From: Clostridiales bacterium
GTDB taxonomy: Bacteria > Bacillota_E > Sulfobacillia > Sulfobacillales > JAIMBI01
NCBI GenBank assembly: GCA_027318915.1
Contig: DAHVOH010000035.1
Location: 1 to 31,703 of the forward strand
Direction of reading: 5' to 3'
Length of the DNA: 31,703 bases
The notes beneath the pieces are model-generated. The model was not told the DNA's origin and did not search any database. It saw only the letters and a list, made by a program, of their open reading frames with translations. The translations under genes were made by a program, and so were the position numbers. Below are positions 1-7,760 of this stretch, piece by piece (within the stretch, counting starts at the first letter, position 1; the number at the start of each line of letters is the position of its first letter).

Positions 1-171
1 CACCGCGCCCACCCGCCCGCTTTCTTTGGCGGTCAAGCCGCCCCAGCCCATCTGCTCCACTTTATCCCATAACCCGAGACTCTGCGCCACCTCTTCTTTC
101 AAGGCTTGGCGAAAGAGCTCTTCGGGCGTTGGCGCGCGTTTGACGCGGCCCGACCCACTTCCTGCAGACAC
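1..171 (-). CDS. Small acid-soluble spore protein, SspF-like (3' end cut by window)
   Basis: This frame starts at GTG 171 and runs open to the window edge (57 codons seen). The GTG has an AGGAGG ribosome site six bases upstream. The translation contains EEVAQSLGLWDKVEQMGWGG followed by LTAKESGRVGA. This is the layout of alpha/beta-type SASPs of the SspF kind: an 'E-A-elG-y-d-V---GWGG-tak-sG' helix-turn-helix that coats spore DNA. SASPs bind DNA in the dormant forespore and protect it from UV and heat. The N-terminal ten residues are basic and Ser/Gly-rich. The gene lies just beyond the terminator of the cytochrome operon, so it should be a separate unit. I saw no convincing sigma-G promoter in the short upstream gap. 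The C-terminus is outside the window. Confidence 0.82.
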   Translation of the reverse strand, partial: MSAGSGSGRVKRAPTPEELFRQALKEEVAQSLGLWDKVEQMGWGGLTAKESGRVGAV

Positions 172-207
172 GGCGCACCTCCTGCTGGCAGTGTGTCCGA
201 ACGCACC

Positions 208-234
208 AAAAAAGCGGCCGCGCACGGCCGCTTT
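208..234 (-). terminator. Intrinsic terminator after petD/qcrC
   Basis: A perfect 10-bp stem (AAAGCGGCCG / CGGCCGCTTT) with a four-base loop is followed on the minus strand by a run that makes six T in all. It sits about 16 bases past the petD stop codon and ends the cytochrome operon ahead of the SASP gene. Because the arms carry A/T at their ends it is largely bidirectional, but no plus-strand gene needs it. Confidence 0.88.
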
Positions 235-249
235 GGGTGTCGCTGGCGC

Positions 250-963
250 TCATCGCTGCTGCGAGAGGAAACTGACCATGTAGGTGATGGCCGCGGGCGG
301 CAGATGGAGGTTCGGCATCCCCCCGACCGGGTCCACCAGCTGCTTTTCAATCTGTGCCGGCGTGAGAATCTCTCCCACATAGGTGAGCGGGGCGGGATAA
401 ATGTAGGTCCCGTTCTCGTCCACCACCCCGGTCTTGTTGCCCAGATTGCCGAGTTGATGACAGACGGCGCAGGATGAGGTGTAGATGGCCATCGGTTCGC
501 GGGCGTTCAGCTGCGCGTGGGCATACACCCCGTTGGCGGTGAAGTACCCGAAGAACGCGAACCCGGTCAACATGATGCCCAGCATCAACGGCCGCTTGAG
601 CAGACGCCGCTCCGGATAGCGGTCGATGAAGGGCACGCCCAAGAACACCAGGACCCCGAGCACCGGAATCGCAAACATGAGGAGCCAGTCGAGACTGGTG
701 AGCCCCAGCACGCTCCAGTAATAGCCGCCCACGTCAAAGAAGCTCTGGACCCAGTAGAAGTACCAGTCGGGCGCCGGCTGAAACGCCCAGTCGCCGGGGT
801 CGGCCGGCGGGCCGATGGGGGCCGGCGTGAAGTGCGCGAAGATGGCCAGCACCAACACGGCCACCAGCCCCACAACCATTTCCTTCAGAAAGTGCTCGGG
901 CCAGAAGGGCACGACGCCCTTGGACTGATATTCTTTGGCCTTGTGCTCGTGCAATTCGTCCAC
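250..963 (-). CDS. qcrC: Menaquinol:cytochrome c reductase, cytochrome b subunit IV fused to cytochrome c (QcrC/PetD-like)
   Basis: A 237-residue protein starting at GTG 963, with AGGAG seven bases upstream. Residues 28-145 form three to four membrane segments of the subunit-IV half of cytochrome b. They include PDWY at 65-68, the counterpart of the Qo-site PEWY motif. Residues 155-237 are a soluble cytochrome c domain with a CAVCH heme site (C165, C168, H169) and a likely methionine ligand at M216 (GGMPN). Such b/c fusions are known as QcrC in Bacillus. It pairs with the preceding cytochrome b6 gene (18-base gap) to move electrons from menaquinol to a high-potential acceptor across the membrane. 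The iron-sulfur (Rieske) partner is not encoded next to it. A strong terminator follows. Confidence 0.93.
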   Translation of the reverse strand: MDELHEHKAKEYQSKGVVPFWPEHFLKEMVVGLVAVLVLAIFAHFTPAPIGPPADPGDWAFQPAPDWYFYWVQSFFDVGGYYWSVLGLTSLDWLLMFAIPVLGVLVFLGVPFIDRYPERRLLKRPLMLGIMLTGFAFFGYFTANGVYAHAQLNAREPMAIYTSSCAVCHQLGNLGNKTGVVDENGTYIYPAPLTYVGEILTPAQIEKQLVDPVGGMPNLHLPPAAITYMVSFLSQQR

Positions 964-981
964 CGTCGAGCTCCTCTCGCC

Positions 982-1653
982 TTAATATGGTCCGGTGATG
1001 CCGTTGCGCCGGATCATGAGGAAGTGCAGGCCCAGGAAGGACAGCAGGAGAGCCGGCAGGAAGAGGACGTGCACGGCAAAGAACCGGGCCAGGGTGGCCG
1101 CTCCAATCTTGGAGCCGCCGGTGACGACCAAAAAGAGCCAGTTGCCGATGTACGGAACGTACTTGACGAAGTTGACGCCGACCTGCGTCGCGAAATAGGC
1201 CTTTTCGTCCCAGGGCAGGAGGTAGCCGGTGAATCCGAAGCCCAGGACCAAAAGCATCAGGGTCGCGCCGACAATCCAGTTGAGCTCCCGGGGTTTGCGG
1301 TACGCCCCCATCCAGTAGATGCGCAGCATGTGCAGCGTCACCATGATGATGATGAGGGAAGAGCCCCAGTTGTGCATCGCCAGCACTTCGGATCCGAAGA
1401 TGACATGGTGAATGATGTAGTTGGTGGACGTGTAGGAGTTGATGAGATCGGGCACGTAGTACATCGCCAAAAACATCCCGGTGACGAACTGCGCAATCAA
1501 CAGCAGGAACGTCACGCCGCCGAAACAGTACACGAACGCCTTCACGTGCTCGCTGGGGTTCACATGGTCCGGGACCGGGTGGTCGGCGATGTCCCGCCAG
1601 AGCGGCGTGACCATCAATCGCTCGTCAACCCATCTGACTAGACGTGTCCACAT
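982..1653 (-). CDS. qcrB: Menaquinol:cytochrome c reductase cytochrome b6 subunit (QcrB/PetB)
   Basis: A 223-residue membrane protein of usual b6 length. The frame is open upstream, but ATG 1653 gives the family N-terminus (MWTRLVRWVDERL), with GGAGG eleven bases before it. Heme b ligands are H94 and H108 in one helix and H195 and H210 in another. The 15-residue step of the second pair is the b6 rather than bc1 pattern. C43 in VYCFGG matches the cysteine that binds an extra covalent heme in b6f and Bacillus QcrB. GYLLPWD and KPRELNW are family hallmarks. The gene is co-transcribed with qcrC. Its start overlaps the small ORF 1625-1813 by 29 bases. Confidence 0.94.
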   Translation of the reverse strand: MWTRLVRWVDERLMVTPLWRDIADHPVPDHVNPSEHVKAFVYCFGGVTFLLLIAQFVTGMFLAMYYVPDLINSYTSTNYIIHHVIFGSEVLAMHNWGSSLIIIMVTLHMLRIYWMGAYRKPRELNWIVGATLMLLVLGFGFTGYLLPWDEKAYFATQVGVNFVKYVPYIGNWLFLVVTGGSKIGAATLARFFAVHVLFLPALLLSFLGLHFLMIRRNGITGPY

Positions 1654-1813
1654 GCTGTCCACGGCCTCCGCATCCAGAGGTGTCGAAAACGTCTGCTGCC
1701 GCACGGACGGTCCGGAGCCGCTTTGACGGCTTGACCACGACCGGTCCGGCGCCTTCAACCACCCCCATCATAAAGTTCACGCTGTTCAGGGTCAACCAAA
1801 CCGGCGCCCCCAT
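1625..1813 (-). CDS. Putative small protein of unknown function upstream of qcrB
   Basis: A 62-codon frame begins at ATG 1813, nine bases after the exchanger stop, with an AGGA ribosome-site candidate seven bases upstream. The first 45 codons mostly end in G or C, like neighbouring genes, and read as a plausible soluble protein (for example MGAPVWLTLNSVNFMMGVVE, then a basic stretch VVVKPSKRLRTVR). The last 15 or so codons lose this bias and overlap the start of qcrB. I do not recognise a family. It fills an otherwise unexplained 169-base gap in the place where a Rieske gene (qcrA) would sit in Bacillus, but it has no cysteine/histidine cluster of a Rieske protein. It could be a real coupled peptide or an untranslated leader that happens to be open. 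Confidence 0.42.
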   Translation of the reverse strand: MGAPVWLTLNSVNFMMGVVEGAGPVVVKPSKRLRTVRAAADVFDTSGCGGRGQHVDTSSQMG

Positions 1814-1822
1814 CTGCCTTTC

Positions 1823-2806
1823 CTACCGAGCGCCGAACCAAAACACTCCCCCGAGCGCCGCATAGGCCAGCCCCGCCAGCATGAGCGAACCGGGCGTAGG
1901 AGCGCGTCGCGTGCGCCACAGCACCCAGACCGCAGCCGCCAGGCTCACCGCTCCCACCGCCAGTTCCGAGCCTTGCAGCCGCCAGGGCGTAAGCCACATG
2001 CCCAGTGCCGGCACCAGGCAGGCTTGAAAGGCCATGGCGCCGGTGACATTGCCGAACGCCAGCGTGTCGCGGCTCCGGCGCAGCCAGATGATGGAGTTGA
2101 GGACTTCCGGGAGTTCCGTGGCCACCGGTGTCAGCAGCACGGAGAGCACAAACCCGTTGAGTCCCGACGCCCGGGCCAGCTCGATTAAGGCGTCGACAAA
2201 ATAATGGGCCCCGATGACCAGGCCGAGGAGCGCCATGCCCACCTGGCCCACGACCACCGCCAACGGCGGCGCCGCGCCGTGCCAGAGATGGAGCGGCGCC
2301 GAAGGCTCCGCCTCGTCGGCGCCCCGGCCGGCCGCCAACACCTGGCGGGCAAAGAGGAAATACGCCACCACCAGTCCGCCGCCCACCACCGGCTTGACGG
2401 CCGGCGGCAGAAATCCCGCCAACAGAGCCAGCGACATGGCGCCTAGGAAAAAGGTCAAGTCGCGCGGAAGCGTGCTCGGCACCCGGGCGGACACCGCGGA
2501 GTGGCGTCTCACCCACCACGTGCCCAGTCCGAGGATGAAGAATCCCAGCGTCGACAGCATAAACGGCGCGCCCAGGATGGCGCCGATGCCGATGGCGACA
2601 CGACTGCGGGCTGTCCCGCTGAGGACCGCCACCACCGGCACCAGGGTCTCCGGCAGCGCCGTGCCCATGGCGGCCAGCAGGGTCCCGACCGCATTCTGCC
2701 GCAACCCCAGGCCGCGCCCCAACCATTCCACGCCGTTGGTGAAATAATCCGCCGAGAGGACGATCAAGATCATGCCGCTCACGATCACGATCGCCACCCG
2801 GCTCAC
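1823..2806 (-). CDS. Sodium/calcium (cation) exchanger family membrane protein
   Basis: An integral membrane protein of about 327 residues with two inverted repeats typical of the CaCA superfamily. The first alpha repeat contains GTLLAAMGTALPE (around 41-53) and the second VLLTPVATELPE. Each has the acidic residue that binds the exported cation. About ten hydrophobic segments are visible. The likely role is antiport of Ca2+ or a related cation against Na+ or H+. I chose GTG 2806, preceded by GAGGAGG, because the upstream ATG (2854) lacks a ribosome site; a second GTG at 2797 is also possible. It lies between trmL and the small ORF before qcrB, apparently in one transcript. Ion specificity cannot be read from the sequence. 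Confidence 0.85.
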   Translation of the reverse strand: MSRVAIVIVSGMILIVLSADYFTNGVEWLGRGLGLRQNAVGTLLAAMGTALPETLVPVVAVLSGTARSRVAIGIGAILGAPFMLSTLGFFILGLGTWWVRRHSAVSARVPSTLPRDLTFFLGAMSLALLAGFLPPAVKPVVGGGLVVAYFLFARQVLAAGRGADEAEPSAPLHLWHGAAPPLAVVVGQVGMALLGLVIGAHYFVDALIELARASGLNGFVLSVLLTPVATELPEVLNSIIWLRRSRDTLAFGNVTGAMAFQACLVPALGMWLTPWRLQGSELAVGAVSLAAAVWVLWRTRRAPTPGSLMLAGLAYAALGGVFWFGAR

Positions 2807-2872
2807 CCGCCTCCTCGGTTTCCCTGCAGTATACGGCCGCAGGTCCGCCCCCATCCCCGGGCCGGGGCGGCT

Positions 2873-3340
2873 CTACTCCCCGGCGCCGGCATACCCCTGC
2901 CGACCCCACGCCTGGTACACGGCCAGACAGGCCGCGTTGGAGAGGTTCAGCGAACGGACGCCCGGGCGCATCGGGATGCGGCGCCAAGCCTGGGGGTGGG
3001 CGTCCAAGAGTTCGCCGGGGAGGCCCGTGGACTCCCGGCCAAACACCAGGACCGGATCCGCCCCGTACTCCGCCACATCCCAACGCACTCCTCCCCGGGC
3101 GGTGAACAGATGCAGGCGGTCGGGATCCTTCAGGTCAGCCGGCAGGGCCGCCCAGGAGGGATGCACCATCACCTCCACCAGGTGCCAGTAGTCCACGCCG
3201 GCCCGCTTCAGGTAGCGATCGCTGATTTGAAAGCCGAGCGGCTCCACCAAATGCAGCCGGCTTCCGGTGGCGGCGCAGGTGCGCGCGATGTTGCCGGTGT
3301 TGGGCGGGATCTCCGGGTGCACCAGCACCACCTCGATCAT
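2873..3340 (-). CDS. trmL: tRNA (cytidine/uridine-34 2'-O)-methyltransferase, TrmL (SPOUT)
   Basis: A 155-residue protein of typical TrmL length. The SPOUT trefoil-knot motifs are clear: EIPPNTGNIARTC at 10-22, VFGRESTGLP at 99-108, and IPMRPGVRSLNLSNAACLAV at 122-141, which builds the knot and binds S-adenosylmethionine. It should methylate the ribose of the wobble base of tRNA-Leu isoacceptors. ATG 3340 overlaps the TGA of dat by four bases (ATGA), so translation is coupled. Bacillus homologues are called CspR/TrmL. No oddities noted. Confidence 0.93.
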   Translation of the reverse strand: MIEVVLVHPEIPPNTGNIARTCAATGSRLHLVEPLGFQISDRYLKRAGVDYWHLVEVMVHPSWAALPADLKDPDRLHLFTARGGVRWDVAEYGADPVLVFGRESTGLPGELLDAHPQAWRRIPMRPGVRSLNLSNAACLAVYQAWGRQGYAGAGE

Positions 3341-4203
3341 GCTCGGGCGGCCACCTCGCGCGGCGGCAGACCGGCGTCCGCGCGCAGCGCGTCCCCCAAA
3401 CGGCGGGCCGCCGGGCCCAGGCCGTCGCTGATGCGCCGCCCGTCCACCACGGCGATGGGCAGCACTTCGGTGGTCGTGCCGGACAAAAACACCTCGTCCG
3501 CGGCCATCAGTTCCTCGATCCGAAACGGCTCCAGGCGCACGTCCAGCCCGACCGACGCCGCCAAGTCCAGCAGGGCGGCGCGGGTGACGCCGGGCAGGAT
3601 GTAGTTGGTCACGGGCGCCGTCCGCAGGACGCCGCCCTCCACGATGAACAGGTTGCTGGCGGTGCCTTCCAGCACCATGCCGTCGCGCACAAACAGCGCA
3701 TCCTCCGCCCCGGCCCGCCGCGCCCGCTCCTTGGCCACCACGTTCGCCACCAGATTGACCGTCTTGATCCAGCACTGCGCCCACCGGTCATCCGGCACCG
3801 TGACGACGGCAATGCCGTCCCGAACGCGCTCCGGGGCCGGCGGCACGACGGCGCGGCACCAAGCCACCACCGTGGGAGGGACCGGCGGGTCGGGAAAGCT
3901 GTGGGCCCGCGGCGACGCCCCCCGGGTAATCTCGATGTAGATGATGCTGTCGGGCGCTTCCCGACCTTCGCGAGCGGCCAGATCCGCCACGGCGTCCTCG
4001 AGCCGACGACGTTCCACCGGCTCCAGCAAGATGCCCCGCTGGCTTCGCTCCAGGCGGTCGAGATGCGCCGCCAGCCGGTAGGGCCGGCCGTGGTAGAGGC
4101 GGATGACTTCGTACACGCCGTCCGCAAAGAGAAACCCTCGGTCGTCAAACGATATCCGCACGTCCGCCTCGTCCACAAACCGGTCGTTCCAAAACACACG
4201 CAT
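3337..4203 (-). CDS. dat: D-amino acid aminotransferase (class IV PLP enzyme)
   Basis: A 288-residue class IV aminotransferase; ATG 4203 has GGAGG five bases upstream. K147 in CWIKTVNL is the pyridoxal phosphate lysine and E179 (LEGTASN) supports the cofactor. The diagnostic D-amino acid transaminase residues are present: Y31 (DGVYEV) and the R99-x-H101 pair (SPRAH). These match Y31, R98 and H100 of the Bacillus enzyme and separate it from branched-chain aminotransferases. It interconverts D-alanine/2-oxoglutarate with pyruvate/D-glutamate, feeding cell-wall D-amino acids. Pyruvate is also the product of the pyk gene upstream, which gives the linkage some sense. The stop is coupled to trmL by ATGA. 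Confidence 0.9.
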   Translation of the reverse strand: MRVFWNDRFVDEADVRISFDDRGFLFADGVYEVIRLYHGRPYRLAAHLDRLERSQRGILLEPVERRRLEDAVADLAAREGREAPDSIIYIEITRGASPRAHSFPDPPVPPTVVAWCRAVVPPAPERVRDGIAVVTVPDDRWAQCWIKTVNLVANVVAKERARRAGAEDALFVRDGMVLEGTASNLFIVEGGVLRTAPVTNYILPGVTRAALLDLAASVGLDVRLEPFRIEELMAADEVFLSGTTTEVLPIAVVDGRRISDGLGPAARRLGDALRADAGLPPREVAARA

Positions 4204-4225
4204 CGGCGTCCTCCGCTCTCTCCAC

Positions 4226-4245
4226 CGGCCGGCCGCGGCCGGCCG
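4226..4245. repeat. 20-bp perfect GC palindrome between pyk and dat
   Basis: Two copies of CGGCCGGCCG sit back to back, each its own reverse complement. In the pyk-dat transcript this can fold as an 8-bp all-GC stem with a CGCG loop. It occupies most of the 56-base gap and is not followed by a T-run on either strand, so it is not a standard terminator. It may slow polymerase, protect the upstream mRNA end, or be a by-product of composition. Confidence 0.6.
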
Positions 4246-4259
4246 TCCCGCCTCTCGCC

Positions 4260-5993
4260 TCAGACCCGCGCCGCCCCCTGATACACCAGCCCCCGACGCG
4301 CGTCGACCGTCACGATTTGCCCGGTGCTCAAGCGCCGCGTCGCGTCCAGCGCGCCGACAATGGTGGGCTTGCCCAGAGACAGGCCCACGATGGCGGCGTG
4401 ACTGGTGAGCCCGCCTTCCTCGACGACCAGTCCGGCGGCCTGCTCCATCAGCGGCACCCACTCCCGATCGGTGGCCCGCGCCACCAAGATCTTGCCCGCC
4501 GCCTGCCGGGGACTCACCGCCCGCACATCGTCCACCACCAGCACCGCGCCTGTGGCCGCACGCTCCAATCCCATGCCCTGCCCGCGCAGAATCGCCTGCC
4601 CCACTGTCACCACCCGCACCAAGTTGGTCGTGCCCGGCTGCCCGGTGGGCACCCCCGCCACGACCACCACCAGGTCGCCGGGATGAATGCGCTCCGCATC
4701 CATGGCCACGGCGAGCGCCCGCTCAATCATCTCGTCCGTACCCCGCGCGGCGGGCATCACATGCGGAAAAACGCCCCACACCACACGCAGACGGCGAGCC
4801 ACCGCGGCATGCGGAGTGACCGCCACCACCGGCACGGCGGGGCGCAGGCGGGCCACCGCCGCGGCGGTGTGGCCCGATTCGGTGGCGGCGATGATGGCCG
4901 TCGCCTCCAGGTCGGCGGCGGCGGTGACGGTGGCATGGCTGACGGCCGCCGTCACCGTCAACCGCTCACCCCCGCGTCCCTCAAGCCCCCGAAGACGCCG
5001 GGCGTCCGCCTCGGCGGCGATCCGGGCCATGGTCGCCACCGCCTCCACCGGGTAGCGTCCGGCCGCCGTCTCCGCCGACAGCATGACGGCGTCCGTCCCA
5101 TCCCAGATCGCATTGGCCACGTCCGTCACTTCGGCGCGCGTGGGCCGGCCGTGCTCCACCATGGATTCCAGCATTTCCGTGGCGGTGACCACCGGTTTGC
5201 CGGCCTGGTTGGCCACCTGGATGATGCGTTTTTGCCACCAGGGCAGCTGCTCCACGGCCAGCTCCACGCCGAGATCCCCGCGCGCCACCATGATGCCGTC
5301 GGCGACGCGCACAATCTCTTCCAGGTTGTCCACCCCGGCCCGGCTCTCAATTTTAGCCATCACCGGGACGTCCGCGCCCATCTCCTCCAGCGCGCGCTTG
5401 ACCTGAAAAACGTCGGCCGCGTCGTGGACGAAGGACGCCGCGACCCAGTCCAGGCGGATCGCCCGGCCCATGTCCAACAGGGCCAGGTCGCGCTCCGTCA
5501 AGAGCGGCAGGCCGAGGCGCACGCCCGGACACGAAAGCTTCTTGTGGTTCAGGAGCAGGCCGCCCACATCCACGCGGCAGCGGACCGGGTCACCGGCCTC
5601 CGTCACCGTGAGCACCAGTTCTCCGTCGTCCAGCAGGACTTTGGCTCCGGCCGTCAGCGCGGTGACAAAGCCCGCGTCGCTGACGGCAAAGGTGGCGGCG
5701 GCGCCGTGCCCAATGCGGACCTCCTGTCCGGCCGTCAGCGGAAGCCCGCTCGGCCCGACTCCCTGCACCCGGATCTCGGGACCGCCCGTATCCATCATCA
5801 CGCCGGGGCTGACGCCGTAGCGTGCTTCCAGATCGACCACGGCTTCCAAGACCGCCCGATGCTCGTCGGCCTCCCCGTGCGACAGGTTGAGGCGCAGCAC
5901 GTCCGCGCCGGCCTGAATGACCCGCAGCAGCACGGCGGGATCGCGACAGGCCGGGCCCACCGTGGCCACAACCTTGGTCCGGCGTCCGGTCAT
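4260..5993 (-). CDS. pyk: Pyruvate kinase with C-terminal PEP-utilizer domain
   Basis: A 577-residue protein. It converts phosphoenolpyruvate and ADP to pyruvate and ATP in glycolysis. The TIM-barrel core has N36-S38-HG, MAKIES with K214 and E216, ARGDLGVEL with D240, and TATEMLESM at 271-279. The B domain lies at about 70-165 and the regulatory C domain at about 345-465. An extra domain of about 100 residues at the end carries EEGGLTSHAAIVG with H532. This swivelling-histidine motif of PEP-utilizing enzymes is also fused to pyruvate kinase in Geobacillus and relatives, where its role is unclear. ATG 5993 overlaps the stop of the DUF2007 gene by four bases (ATGA). Confidence 0.96.
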   Translation of the reverse strand: MTGRRTKVVATVGPACRDPAVLLRVIQAGADVLRLNLSHGEADEHRAVLEAVVDLEARYGVSPGVMMDTGGPEIRVQGVGPSGLPLTAGQEVRIGHGAAATFAVSDAGFVTALTAGAKVLLDDGELVLTVTEAGDPVRCRVDVGGLLLNHKKLSCPGVRLGLPLLTERDLALLDMGRAIRLDWVAASFVHDAADVFQVKRALEEMGADVPVMAKIESRAGVDNLEEIVRVADGIMVARGDLGVELAVEQLPWWQKRIIQVANQAGKPVVTATEMLESMVEHGRPTRAEVTDVANAIWDGTDAVMLSAETAAGRYPVEAVATMARIAAEADARRLRGLEGRGGERLTVTAAVSHATVTAAADLEATAIIAATESGHTAAAVARLRPAVPVVAVTPHAAVARRLRVVWGVFPHVMPAARGTDEMIERALAVAMDAERIHPGDLVVVVAGVPTGQPGTTNLVRVVTVGQAILRGQGMGLERAATGAVLVVDDVRAVSPRQAAGKILVARATDREWVPLMEQAAGLVVEEGGLTSHAAIVGLSLGKPTIVGALDATRRLSTGQIVTVDARRGLVYQGAARV

Positions 5994-6193
5994 GCCATCC
6001 CGCCCAAATGTGCGGTCAGCAGTTCCTGGGCCTCCTCCGCCTCCGCTTCGGGGACCAGCACTTCGACACTCCCCCGGCCAGCCTCATCCACCTCGAGGGG
6101 ACGGAGCTGCGCCAGCAAGCCATCCCGTTCCAGCAGGGCCTTCAAGCGCTCGGCCATCGGCAGACTGGACGCTATATACACCACAGTCCACAT
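5990..6193 (-). CDS. DUF2007-type small putative signalling protein
   Basis: A 67-residue soluble protein; ATG 6193 has GGGAGG seven bases upstream. The pattern VVYIASSLPMAERLKALLER near the start and VEVLVPEAEAEEAQELLTAH near the end matches the DUF2007 fold (a small GlnB-like alpha/beta domain). The biochemical role of this family is unknown. It is translationally coupled to pyruvate kinase through an ATGA overlap, which hints at a link to central carbon metabolism. It appears to be the first gene of the pyk-dat-trmL group, 55 bases after the MFS gene. Confidence 0.8.
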   Translation of the reverse strand: MWTVVYIASSLPMAERLKALLERDGLLAQLRPLEVDEAGRGSVEVLVPEAEAEEAQELLTAHLGGMA

Positions 6194-6248
6194 TTATATG
6201 CCTCCCGCTGGGCGAACGAGGCTTGTCGCCAGGCCTCCACCCTTCGTT

Positions 6249-7760
6249 TCACGCCAACTCCAGCGGATGCATCTCCGAATGGCTGCCGGGTGTCGAGGAG
6301 GACCGGCTAGCCGAGAGAGCCGCCGCAATCGCGCTCAGCACCACCAACCCCATGAAGCTGAAGCGAATCGCCGTCACCCAGTCCGAGACCGGCGCGAAGG
6401 AGCTGGTGGCGCCGGCCGCCAACAGCGAGGCGCTCATCAGCGTGAGCGCAAACGCCGTGCCCCAACTCATGCCCAACGACCGCGCCATGTTCAGGATACC
6501 GCCCGACAGGCCCAGGTGCTCTTTGGGCGCCGCGCCCATCACCGACGAGTTGTTCGGAGGCGTGAACAGACCCAGCCCGGCTCCCACCAGGCCCAGCTCC
6601 ACCACCAGAGCCACCAGGGACACATGGGCATTGGCGGTCAGCCCCAACAGCAGACACCCCACCCCCGTGATCGCCATGCCTCCGGTCGTGAGCAGCCGCG
6701 ACCCGTAGCGGTCAGCCAGATGGCCGGCAATTGGGGCCAAGACCGTCATCGCCACCGGCACCGGCGTCAGCAGCAAGCCAATCTCCGACTCGGGCATGTG
6801 CGACACGCGTTTGAGGAAATACGGCATCAGGACCAGCGTGCCGAACATGGCGGCGTACGACAACAACCCGGTAATATTGCCGATGGTCATGACCTTGATC
6901 TTGAACAGGTCCAAATTGATCATCGGGTGCGGGTATCGGTGCTCGCGCCACCAGAAGCCCAGCATCAACACGATCGCCGCCGCAAACATGCCTAAAATCG
7001 GGGGAGAGGCCCAACCCCACGCGGGCCCCTCGGTCATGGCCAGCATGATGGCCACCAGGATGGGCGCAAACAGCAGCATGCCGTACCAGTCGAACGGCTG
7101 CCGTTCCGCCCGGATCCGATCCCGCGGCAGCAGCAGCGCGCCCAACAGCGTCCCGATGATGCCGACCGGCACATTCACGTAAAAGATGGCCCGCCAGCCG
7201 AACAGGGCAATCAGGGCCCCGCCCACCGCCGGTCCGATGCTCAGTCCCACCGCTTGCGCCGAGCCCTGGAACCCGATGGCTTTGCCGCGCACATTGGCCG
7301 GCACCGTCGCCGTGATGATGGCCACGGAGTTGGCCTGCAGCATGGCCGCGCCGGCCGCCTGCAGGACCCGCGAGACGATCAGCATCGGCAGCGACAGGGC
7401 CGCGCCGCACAAGGCGGAGCCGATGATGAAGACTAAAAACCCCAGGGTGTACAAGGGCCGCCGGCCCACCATGTCGGCCCAGCGGCCCAGCGCGGTGACC
7501 AAGCTGGCCAGCGTGAGCAGGTAGGCGATCAGCACCCAACTGGCGTCGGCGGCCGTCGCGTGAAAATAATCCTGCAGGGATGGAATGGCCACGTTGACAA
7601 TGCTGGCGTCCACGGCCGCCATGAAGGCGCCGACGCAGACCGTGGCCACGACGTACCATATGTAGTTGGGGCGTTCGACAAAACGCTGGGCCGGCAGTCG
7701 GCTCCACACGCCCGCTAGGCCGCCGGGTTCGTGGGTCTCGTGACGGGCGCCCTGGCTCAT
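6249..7760 (-). CDS. MFS transporter, DHA2 (EmrB/QacA-like, 14 TM) family
   Basis: A 503-residue polytopic membrane protein with about 14 hydrophobic segments. The signature regions are AVDASIVNVAIPSLQ (49-63, motif D1), GRWADMVGRRPLY (92-104, motif A), SRVLQAAGAAM (130-140, motif B with R131) and a motif C-like GPAVGGALIALFGWRAIFYV. These define proton-driven drug:H+ antiporters of the DHA2 group. The substrate cannot be read from sequence. ATG 7760 overlaps the TGA of the MoeA-like gene by four bases, so the two are coupled. That is an unusual pair and could mean the transporter serves a related small molecule or is simply read through. Confidence 0.92.
   Translation of the reverse strand: MSQGARHETHEPGGLAGVWSRLPAQRFVERPNYIWYVVATVCVGAFMAAVDASIVNVAIPSLQDYFHATAADASWVLIAYLLTLASLVTALGRWADMVGRRPLYTLGFLVFIIGSALCGAALSLPMLIVSRVLQAAGAAMLQANSVAIITATVPANVRGKAIGFQGSAQAVGLSIGPAVGGALIALFGWRAIFYVNVPVGIIGTLLGALLLPRDRIRAERQPFDWYGMLLFAPILVAIMLAMTEGPAWGWASPPILGMFAAAIVLMLGFWWREHRYPHPMINLDLFKIKVMTIGNITGLLSYAAMFGTLVLMPYFLKRVSHMPESEIGLLLTPVPVAMTVLAPIAGHLADRYGSRLLTTGGMAITGVGCLLLGLTANAHVSLVALVVELGLVGAGLGLFTPPNNSSVMGAAPKEHLGLSGGILNMARSLGMSWGTAFALTLMSASLLAAGATSSFAPVSDWVTAIRFSFMGLVVLSAIAAALSASRSSSTPGSHSEMHPLELA

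Noticed and set aside
1755..3083. A 442-codon minus-strand frame over the exchanger and trmL end
   Set aside because: Glycine/arginine-rich and out of frame with two proteins of clear family; a shadow.
4317..6995. A plus-strand open frame of about 890 codons opposite pyk and the MFS gene
   Set aside because: It is antisense to two certain genes, is packed with His, Arg, Gln and Pro as expected from the complement of GC-rich codons, and matches no family.
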